Assembly: GCA_009885955.1 (NCBI GenBank)
Contig: VFJS01000032.1
Span: 1 to 64,000 of the forward strand
Direction of reading: 5' to 3'
Source of the DNA: Spirochaetia bacterium
Lineage (GTDB): Bacteria; Spirochaetota; UBA4802; UBA5550
Length of the DNA: 64,000 bases
In this document: in pieces, positions 1-7,306 of the stretch
Layout of the letters: each line of letters opens with the position of its first letter
How positions within the stretch are numbered: position 1 is the first letter of the stretch
Notes under the pieces: generated by a model
What the model was told of the DNA's origin: nothing
The model's input: the letters and a program-made list of their open reading frames with translations, nothing else
The model's database searches: none
Made by a program: the position numbers and the translations under genes

Positions 1-1
1 A

Positions 2-1345
2 ATGTTAAAAACAATAACGAGAATATTCAAGCCTTTTTTTGTTGAGATAAGAAAAAGTAAATTGCGATTAATCAAAAGTTCAGGGCTATTACCGATTTAT
101 AATTTCATTCTTAAAAGTCCATTAAAGGAAATAATCGATGATGAATTTTACGATAAGAGAAATCAAAAATTAATTCAATACCTGGCTTCAGAGTTTCTGA
201 TGTCGATATTTCTCAAACTGATAGATGGAAGTATACGATTGTATCATTTCAGACATAAAGTAAATGATGAGATGTTTTCAACATTGTTCAAAACAGGGAA
301 GGTTCCTCATTTTACGACATTGAAATATTTTCTCAAAAGGAATATTTCACATGCACATGTATCGCTTGAACGGATACTGTTTAGATATTCAATCTGGGCT
401 CTGAAACAGGAAATACAAAGCAAATCTTTGAAAACCATAACAATTGATGTTGACGCAACAGCATCGACTATTTACGGGAAACAAGAAGGGGCTGAAAAGG
501 GATATAACCCTGAGAAAAGAAATGCGAAATGTTACCAGTTACAGGTATGGTCAGTTCGTGAAACGAAGACACTGCTGAAAGTCGAATTGCGTAAAGGCTC
601 AGTCCATTGTTCAAATGGATTTCTTTCGGACCTAAAATTACTTATCCCTGAGCTGAAAAAACTGGGAGTCAGGATTAGGCTTGTCGCTGATTCAGGTTAT
701 GAAAATTACGAGGTGTTTGATTACCTCGAAGGGATGGGTGTTGGTTTTATTGTTGCTCAGAAGCAGCGGAAAAAGGTAAAAAATGCCGGGAAATGGGCTA
801 AAAACAGGCGTAAAAGCCGTAAGTTTGATTGTACCCTGAAAGAAAGAATGCTTGAAACTAAAAACGGAAAGTATCGGCAGATTTTTGTACAGGTCGATAG
901 GGTGTACGATGAAGACGGCCAGTTGTACATCCTTGATTTCGCATCTGATGAGTTTACGAATGCCTTTGCCACCAACATGGCATTAACATCAGAAAACATA
1001 TATGGATTATATCGAGAACATGCACAGGTTGAAACCATTATAGGTGAATTGAAATCAGGTTTCGGTTCTGTAAAAAGCCATTGCAAACTGTTCGATGTAA
1101 ATCAGTCATTGACGCAACTGTGCGGGATTGCGTACAATATAAAGACACTGTATGGCTCGCAGATTTTAAAATATGATGAAAAAATCCCAGACATTGAAAC
1201 ACTTCGTGATGAAGAACTGCATATACCTGGTTATTTTGTGAATCACAGTGGCAAAAAAATATTCAATACGGCAGGATCATCATTCAAAAGATTTAATATG
1301 GTGTTCAATAGGGTAAATGATTTTCAATCTATTGGCCGGGGATAG
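2..1345 (+). mobile_element. IS1380-type DDE transposase
   Basis: This 447-residue protein would catalyse cut-and-paste transposition of an insertion sequence. The DDE triad can be placed: D149/D151 in TIDVDATAST, D230 in LVADSGYENY and E344 in REHAQVETIIGELKSGFG. The spacing and the IDVDAT...YGKQEGAEKGY block fit the IS1380 family (DDE_Tnp_1_4). The length is close to the usual 430-450 residues, so the gene is probably intact, but the start lies one base inside the window and the true start or left terminal repeat may lie upstream. I could not define the right end of the element, because the left inverted repeat is outside the window. The reading frame is undamaged and the element could be active. 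Confidence 0.85.
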
Positions 1346-1476
1346 ATTTTTTTGATATTATGATAGCACTGAATGAATTGCGGGGGAAAAATGCCGCATG
1401 GCATAAAAAACATGTGAATGCTTATCGAAGAATATTCATATATGATAATAAATTGAGTTCTTCTAAACATTGTATT

Positions 1477-2196
1477 TTAATATTCGGATTGTTCACTGGT
1501 TAGAGTCATCCCTCTCCTGCCAGGAGAGGGACTGAGGGTGAGGTCAAATGGGTTATAATGTCTCAAAAGGTATTCTAAATCTGAGTAGTACCCTCCCAGG
1601 GCGGAAACGCCTGTAAGTGAAAAAAAGCCTATGAAAGGAGTTGAATAAGGATTCCCGTAAGACGCGTCAGATATGGATTTTTCCTCTTTTTTTATATCCC
1701 CCTTTGCTTCTTTTCTGTCAGTACCGGCCCCGATCCTGTTTGATAATTTGGTTACAAAATCCGAGACGGCCTCGGAAAGGCTGTCCTGGTCGGGCGCAGT
1801 CCCCTTTTCGCTGAATTCGGCTACCCCTTTTTCCACGTCGACAATCCTTCCGGTGATGATTATTTTGCTCCCCAGCTTCATAACGCTCCCCACCAGCATT
1901 TTATTGGCATTCATGATCCTGCCGACCTCAACGGCGCATGATATATCCGTGCATCCTGTCTTCTGAAGGCCCTGTTCATTCAATATCTGGTTCATCTGTG
2001 CCCTTTCAATTACCGTGTATTTTCCTGTATTGATAATTTCATTTCGAATCAGCTCGGAAATCTTTGCCGCGTCCGATACGGATATATCCTTGGGCTCAAG
2101 GTCCATTATGGCTATGCGCATCTTTTCCGCCGAATATCCCCGGAAAGCGAAAATCAGCAGTATCAATGATATCAGAATCATGTTATTTTTTTTCAT
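1477..2196 (-). CDS. CsgG-like secreted protein with repeat-derived tail
   Basis: A signal peptide (residues 1-22, ending FRGYSA) precedes a domain of about 130 residues. That domain reads like the CsgG/LpoB-type fold: an IAIMDLEP strand, ISELIRNEIINTGKYTVIERAQMNQIL, then VGSVMKLGSKIIITGRIVDVEKG. These proteins work at the outer membrane in secretion or envelope assembly; the specific role here is unknown. The C-terminus from about residue 215 (FDLTLSPSPGRRG) is the translation of a dispersed palindromic repeat. The repeat has therefore replaced or extended the natural end, and the gene may be truncated. It lies just downstream of the IS element. SD-like AAGGGG precedes the ATG. Confidence 0.7.
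   Translation of the reverse strand: MKKNNMILISLILLIFAFRGYSAEKMRIAIMDLEPKDISVSDAAKISELIRNEIINTGKYTVIERAQMNQILNEQGLQKTGCTDISCAVEVGRIMNANKMLVGSVMKLGSKIIITGRIVDVEKGVAEFSEKGTAPDQDSLSEAVSDFVTKLSNRIGAGTDRKEAKGDIKKEEKSISDASYGNPYSTPFIGFFSLTGVSALGGYYSDLEYLLRHYNPFDLTLSPSPGRRGMTLTSEQSEY
1505..1546 (-). repeat. Dispersed palindrome, family A, copy 1
   Basis: On the minus strand this reads GACCTCACCCTCAGTCCCTC followed by the 10-bp inverted repeat CCCTCTCCTG/CAGGAGAGGG. It is nearly identical to the copy at 10018-10061 and related to copies at 42463-42510 and 42551-42598. This copy lies inside the 3' end of the CsgG-like gene and supplies its last codons. Confidence 0.8.
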
Positions 2197-2709
<513 letters not shown>

Positions 2710-2895
2710 TTATAAACCAAGTTTTTTTATCACATCTTCATGTTTATGCCATTTTTTAGTGCTCTGTTCCGCTTTTACCGCATCAATATAATCTTCATAG
2801 TCTTCCTGAATTTCTTTCAACTTCTGATATTCCTTATAATCGATAATTACTGCAACAGGTTTTTTACCCTGCCTGATAATTTGAGTTTCAATCAT
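2710..2895 (-). CDS. Phd/YefM-type antitoxin
   Basis: A 61-residue protein beginning MIETQIIRQGKKPVAVIIDYKEYQKLKEI, the usual strand-helix opening of Phd/YefM antitoxins (an XxVxxxGKPVAVLxxxEYxxL pattern), followed by an acidic and then basic C-terminal tail that would wrap the toxin. The N-terminus is shorter than in classical Phd proteins, so the DNA-binding part may be reduced. It overlaps the 3' end of the upstream RelE-type toxin by 8 bp, so the order is toxin then antitoxin. The reading frame is intact, unlike that of its partner. Confidence 0.75.
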   Translation of the reverse strand: MIETQIIRQGKKPVAVIIDYKEYQKLKEIQEDYEDYIDAVKAEQSTKKWHKHEDVIKKLGL

Positions 2896-3152
2896 TATAT
2901 GCCACCTGCCTGTGTTTGATTGCGGATATTTTTATGACATTCTCTTCAACCTTGAAAATTATCCTGTAATTGCCGACCCTGATTCTCACCCTCTCTCCTT
3001 GTTTCCCTTTTAAATACTTGACGTCATAACTTGCAGAAGGATCGCCGGCATATTGCTGAATTTTATCTACGATTTTTTGAGCTGTTTTTTTTATCACCTT
3101 TCATGATTCTGCCAAGATGTTTCAAAGCCTGATCGGAATAATAAATTATCAC
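2888..3152 (-). pseudogene. RelE/ParE-type toxin, frameshifted at an A8 tract
   Basis: Reading back from the C-terminal part (KKTAQKIVDKIQQYAGDPS...RVGNYRIIFKVEENVIKISAIKHR, a RelE mRNA interferase core), the missing N-terminus is found in another frame from a GTG at 3152: IIYYSDQALKHLGRIMKGD. The two halves join at a run of eight A residues (plus-strand T at 3085-3092). Removing one A gives a normal RelE of about 87 residues. An AAAAGG sequence lies 8 nt upstream of the GTG. A shorter product could start at the internal GTG at 3097 but would lack the first strand and helix. The gene is either a dead toxin, a phase-variable one or a sequencing error in the homopolymer. Confidence 0.7.
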
Positions 3153-3504
3153 CCAAATAGCCTTTTAATTAAAATAAAACGAATACTTATATATAAAATT
3201 TTTCAAAAAGCTTTTTGTCAAGAATTAAATACTTTGAATTTATAAAGCATCTGTTAATCTTGAATTCAGGTTCACAGATGTATTTATCCTGAAAAAAAAT
3301 AACTTGCCAAAAATGAGGCCGAAATAAACTATTGACATTTATATGAATTTTCAGGCAATTAATCAGCCATGAATAAAAAAAATCTTGCGGACATTAATAT
3401 AATAAACACTGATAAAATTAAACAAATAATCCGTGAATATCCGTGTGAATCCGTGAGCAAATTTTTATCATTGAATAATTACATCTTTCAGGAAACAATA
3501 AAAA
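3153..3504. other. Gene-free stretch upstream of lepA
   Basis: An AT-rich stretch with no supported gene. A TTGACA hexamer occurs near 3333, but the sequence at -10 distance is poor. The block at 3429-3460 holds a tandem CCGTG-type dispersed repeat, described separately. Confidence 0.5.
3429..3460 (+). repeat. Dispersed ATCCGTG repeat, family B, copy 1
   Basis: Three imperfect tandem units of about 10 bp, each containing ATCCGTG (...AATCCGTGAATATCCGTGTG..., ending GTGAGCAAATTT). Related copies lie at 15572-15592 and 55224-55257, with an inverted partial copy at 55053-55066. All are intergenic. Confidence 0.75.
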
Positions 3505-5304
3505 ATGGATCTCAGCCACATTAGAAATTTTTCAATCATAGCGCATATCGATCACGGCAAATCGACCCTGGCAGACAGGATCATCGGAAAGTGCCAGGTT
3601 GTCAGCGCCAGGGACCAGAAGGACCAGATGCTCGATACCATGGACATTGAGCGCGAAAGGGGAATCACCATAAAGTCCAACGCCATCACCCTGAACTACA
3701 CGTCGAAAAGCGGAAAAAAATATATCTATAACCTCATTGATACCCCGGGGCACGTTGACTTCACCTATGAGGTATCACGTGCGCTGTCGTCATGCGACGG
3801 CGTACTCCTTGTCGTTGACGCAACGCAGGGCGTCGAGGCCCAGACCATCGCGAACCTCTACCTGGCCATGGAAAACAACCTGGAGATACTTCCCGTCATA
3901 AATAAAATTGACATGCAGAGCGCCGATATCCAGCGGACCAAGGACGGCATTGAAAAGATCCTGGGACTCGATTCGGACCTTGCGGTGCTCACCTCGGCAA
4001 AGGAGGGCACCGGCATCGATGAGCTCCTGGAAAAGATCATCGAGATCATCCCCCCCCCGAAAGGAGAAATCGACAAACCGCTGAAGGCGCTGATTTTCGA
4101 CTCATTTTTCGACCAGTACATGGGGGCCATCATCAAGGTAAGGATCTTCGACGGCACGGTGAAAAAAAACGACCAGATAAAATTCTTCTCCACGGGAAAA
4201 GAATATACCGTTGGTGAAACGGGGATATTCAAAATAAAAATGGAGAAGTGCGATTCCCTGAACCCCGGTGACGTTGGCTATATCATCGCCGGGATAAAAT
4301 CGGTCACCGACACAAAAATCGGCGACACCGTGACCAATGCCGTCAACCCCGCCCCGACCGCCCTCAAGGGATTCAAGGAGGTGAAGCCCATGGTCTTCTC
4401 CGGGCTCTACCCGGTCTACAGCGATGATTACGAGAATTTAAAAGACGCCCTGTACAAACTCAGGATGAACGACGCGTCGCTCATCTTTGAGCCGGAAAAT
4501 TCCTATGCGCTGGGCTTCGGCTTCAGGTGCGGATACCTGGGTCTGCTGCACATGGAGATAGTTCAGGAGAGGCTCGAGAGGGAATTCAACCTGTCTCTTG
4601 TCACCACCTCGCCGAGCGTTGAATACCATGTTCAGCTCATTGCCGGAGGCAACAACCTCATCATCGACAACCCGGTCAACCTGCCCGACCCGGTGAGAAT
4701 CGAATACATCCTGGAACCCTATGTAAAGGCCTCCATTGTAACGCCGTCGGAATATATCGGCAACATAAACTCCCTCATCACGGAATGCAGGGGGATACAT
4801 GACCACATGGAATATATTGACCCCATGAGGGTACAGCTCTCATACCAGCTCCCCCTGGCCGAGATCGTTTTCAACTTCTACGACAAGCTGAAATCGTCGA
4901 CACGGGGCTACGCGTCCTTTGACTACGAGATCATCGATTACCGGATCGGGAAGATGGTGAAGGTGGACATCCTGGTAAACAGCGAACCCGTGGATGCCCT
5001 TTCATTCATCGTGCACCAGGATAAGGCATACCAGCGCGGCAAGGATATCATCAAGAAACTCAGGGACATCATCCCCAAGCACCAGTTTAAAATCCCCCTG
5101 CAGGCGGCTGTTGGGGCAAAGATAATCGCCCGCGAAACCATTACGGCCCTTCGGAAAGACGTCACATCCAAGTGCTATGGCGGAGACATCTCGAGAAAAA
5201 GAAAACTTTTAGAGAAGCAGAAGGCCGGGAAGAAGAGGATGAAGATGGTGGGCTCAGTGGAGCTTCCCCAGGAGGCATTCCTCACAATATTGAAAGTGGA
5301 GTAA
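3505..5304 (+). CDS. lepA: Elongation factor 4 (LepA)
   Basis: A 599-residue translational GTPase that back-translocates or remodels stalled ribosomes. G motifs are clear: AHIDHGKST (G1, residues 10-18), RGIT (G2), DTPGHVDF (G3) and NKID (G4). The EF-Tu domain II, the EF-G-like domains and the LepA-specific basic C-terminus ([35 protein letters not shown]) follow. The length is standard. The ATG is the first codon of the conserved [20 protein letters not shown] start. The stop is followed 9 bp later by the HD-hydrolase gene, probably co-transcribed. Confidence 0.97.
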   Translation: MDLSHIRNFSIIAHIDHGKSTLADRIIGKCQVVSARDQKDQMLDTMDIERERGITIKSNAITLNYTSKSGKKYIYNLIDTPGHVDFTYEVSRALSSCDGVLLVVDATQGVEAQTIANLYLAMENNLEILPVINKIDMQSADIQRTKDGIEKILGLDSDLAVLTSAKEGTGIDELLEKIIEIIPPPKGEIDKPLKALIFDSFFDQYMGAIIKVRIFDGTVKKNDQIKFFSTGKEYTVGETGIFKIKMEKCDSLNPGDVGYIIAGIKSVTDTKIGDTVTNAVNPAPTALKGFKEVKPMVFSGLYPVYSDDYENLKDALYKLRMNDASLIFEPENSYALGFGFRCGYLGLLHMEIVQERLEREFNLSLVTTSPSVEYHVQLIAGGNNLIIDNPVNLPDPVRIEYILEPYVKASIVTPSEYIGNINSLITECRGIHDHMEYIDPMRVQLSYQLPLAEIVFNFYDKLKSSTRGYASFDYEIIDYRIGKMVKVDILVNSEPVDALSFIVHQDKAYQRGKDIIKKLRDIIPKHQFKIPLQAAVGAKIIARETITALRKDVTSKCYGGDISRKRKLLEKQKAGKKRMKMVGSVELPQEAFLTILKVE

Positions 5305-5313
5305 TCCCGCCCC

Positions 5314-5970
5314 ATGGCACCTGCCGGACCGGACATCATAAATCTCTCCCTTCAATTTGCAAGGGAGCGGATGAAAAAATTTCATTCAAGCCACGGATGG
5401 GATCATGTGGAGAGGGTGATGATGCTCACCGGCATCCTTCTCGAATCGGAAAAAAACGCGAACCCCTTCATCGTAAAAACTTCGGCCATCCTCCATGACA
5501 TCGCCCGGGAGGATGAGAACAGCGCTTCAGGCGACGTATGCCATGCTGAGCTCGGAAGCAAACTGGCCTATGATTTCCTTCTGGAAAAGGGGCTCGATAA
5601 TGAGAGGGCCTCACACATATCCCGATGCATCCTCACCCACCGGTACCGGAAGGACAACCCCCCGACGACAATAGAAGCCATGATACTCTTCGATGCCGAT
5701 AAGCTCGACTCCATAGGAGCAGTGGGAATCGGCAGGGCCTTCCTCTTTTCCGGGGAGATAGGCGCCAGGCTCCATAATACCGATGTTGATGTGACTAAGA
5801 CCCATGCATATACAAGCGAAGACTCGGCATACCGCGAGTACATGTTCAAGCTGCGCCATATAAAGGACCGCATGCTCACAACCAGGGGCAGGGAGCTTGC
5901 CATGGAGCGGCACGGGTTCATGGAAATTTTTTTCCAGAAGCTTGATGAGGAAACACGGGGAAAAAGATAA
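5314..5970 (+). CDS. HD-superfamily hydrolase
   Basis: A 218-residue metal-dependent phosphohydrolase of the HD fold. The motif is complete: H in SSHGWDHVERV, the HD pair in AILHDIARED, H in CILTHRYRKD and D in FDADKLDSIGAVG. It matches the uncharacterised YedJ-like group within the HD superfamily. The substrate (a nucleotide or small phosphoester) is unknown. It starts 9 bp after lepA and probably forms an operon with it. An internal start at the Met before KKFHSSHGWD is possible, but the upstream residues resemble the helix usually present. Confidence 0.8.
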   Translation: MAPAGPDIINLSLQFARERMKKFHSSHGWDHVERVMMLTGILLESEKNANPFIVKTSAILHDIAREDENSASGDVCHAELGSKLAYDFLLEKGLDNERASHISRCILTHRYRKDNPPTTIEAMILFDADKLDSIGAVGIGRAFLFSGEIGARLHNTDVDVTKTHAYTSEDSAYREYMFKLRHIKDRMLTTRGRELAMERHGFMEIFFQKLDEETRGKR

Positions 5971-6137
5971 GCTTTTTTTTCAAGGAAACTGCGCGAATAA
6001 ATGAGAAAAACAGACCCCGGAAATCATTAAAAACAGAAAGTATTTCATGAGACCCCCTTCACAGGCACTATTCATTTATTATTCATAGTTTAAATTTATT
6101 ATATGCGGACTTCTAAAACTATCATTTTGATGTCCCC

Positions 6138-6220
6138 ATTGTGGGCATATAATTAAGGTAAAAACTGCCTTTTATCTTATTATAATTATGGAAAAAGCAG
6201 TTCTTGGAAGTGCCCATAAT
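6138..6220 (+). other. Possible structured non-coding element
   Basis: Within the gap between the HD gene and the PhnD-like gene, two nested inverted repeats can be drawn. The outer stem is TGGGCA (6142-6147) with TGCCCA (6211-6216). The inner stem is AACTGC (6163-6168) with GCAGTT (6197-6202), extended by T and A runs. It could be a terminator region or a small RNA. It lies upstream of the promoter for the next gene, so it is not that gene's leader. The rest of 5971-6333 shows nothing else recognisable. Confidence 0.3.
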
Positions 6221-6263
6221 AAAAAGGAATAATATTTTTATCAATCTTAGGTACTTGTACTTA

Positions 6264-6291
6264 TTGACAATTTAAAACAATTGTATATTTA
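6264..6291 (+). promoter_or_regulatory. Sigma-70-type promoter for the PhnD-like gene
   Basis: TTGACA at 6264-6269 and TATTTA at 6286-6291 are separated by 16 bp. The element lies about 45 bp upstream of the lipoprotein start and points towards it. A GGAG at 6311 is followed by a 6-codon frame (6317-6337) whose TGA overlaps the ATG at 6334, so a tiny translated leader is possible. Confidence 0.5.
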
Positions 6292-6333
6292 ATTCATAAA
6301 GCTTTAAATTGGAGAAATGAATATTTCAGTTGA

Positions 6334-7290
6334 ATGAAATCGGGTATGATAAACATGCATTGTTGTAAAATAAAAATTTATTGTTTCATTATATTTTCAA
6401 TCAGCCTTTTCCCTGGATGCGGCGATGGCAAATCGGGTTCCATGGAATCAGGGAGAAAAAATGAATCAATGCTCACCGGCGAGCTGAAAATAGGGCTCAT
6501 CCCGGAGCAAAATATATTGGTTCAGAAAAAAAGATATAAGCCGCTTGGTGATTATATTGAAAAAAAAACAGGGTTGAAGATTAATTTCATTATCCTCCCC
6601 CGGTATGGAAATATCATAGACAACTTCAGCAATCTCAAGCTTGACGGCGCCTTCTGGGGCAGCTTTACCGGAGCCATAGCAATAAAAAGACTCAGCATTG
6701 AGCATTTAGTCAGGCCGGTAAATCCCGATGGCACTTCCACCTACAAGGGGTATATTTTTGTCCGTAAGGACAGCAATATAAAGAGCATCAGTGACATGAG
6801 GAATAAGACGATCGCCTTTGTAGACAGGGCGACCACGGCAGGGTATATGTATCCCATAGCCTATTTCAAGGACAATGGCATAGAAAATTTTAAAAGCTTT
6901 TTCAAGGAGTATTATTTTACCGGAAGCCATGACGCGGTAATTCATGCCATTTTAAAGGGTGAGGCCGATATCGGCTGCGTGAAAAATACTATCTATGACA
7001 TGCTGGCCAGAAAGGAAAGCAGGATCAAAGGGGAGCTTTTAGTACTTGCGGAATCTTCCGATGTACCTTCAAACGGCCTTGGATTGAGGAAGGATATTGA
7101 TGTCATGATAAAAAACAGGTTAAAAAATCTGCTGCTGCAGATGGACAGGGAGCCTGACGGCATTCAAGTCCTCAAGGAATTCAGGGATATAAAATTCATC
7201 GAAAACAACGAGAATGATTACAAACCGGTTTTCGAAATGGCTGCAAAGGCGGATATCGACCTTGCAAATTATGAATATGTAAATAAATGA
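6334..7290 (+). CDS. PhnD-like phosphate/phosphonate-binding lipoprotein
   Basis: A 318-residue protein with a signal peptide ending in a lipobox (SLFPGC, Cys about residue 29), so it is probably membrane-anchored in the periplasm. The body is a type-2 periplasmic binding fold of the PhnD/PtxB group: LKIGLIPEQN, YKPLGDYIEKKTGLKINF, GAFWGSFTGAIA and the hinge block TIAFVDRATTAGYMYP. There is no ABC permease or ATPase next to it. Instead a membrane GGDEF-EAL sensor starts 16 bp downstream. PhnD-like proteins next to sensors commonly act as ligand-receptor subunits, so this one probably feeds that sensor; this is inference. Start choice is uncertain between 6334, 6346 and 6355. Confidence 0.8.
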   Translation: MKSGMINMHCCKIKIYCFIIFSISLFPGCGDGKSGSMESGRKNESMLTGELKIGLIPEQNILVQKKRYKPLGDYIEKKTGLKINFIILPRYGNIIDNFSNLKLDGAFWGSFTGAIAIKRLSIEHLVRPVNPDGTSTYKGYIFVRKDSNIKSISDMRNKTIAFVDRATTAGYMYPIAYFKDNGIENFKSFFKEYYFTGSHDAVIHAILKGEADIGCVKNTIYDMLARKESRIKGELLVLAESSDVPSNGLGLRKDIDVMIKNRLKNLLLQMDREPDGIQVLKEFRDIKFIENNENDYKPVFEMAAKADIDLANYEYVNK

Positions 7291-7306
7291 ATCAGTTGAA
7301 TTCTTT

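Noticed and set aside
1361-1504. A 47-codon plus-strand frame after the transposase (MIALNELRGKNAAWHKK...)
   Set aside because: No ribosome-binding site or family; it overlaps the convergent CsgG-like gene and is probably the non-coding end of the insertion element.
3330-3365. TTGACA near 3333 as the lepA promoter
   Set aside because: No acceptable -10 sequence at 16-18 bp spacing was found.
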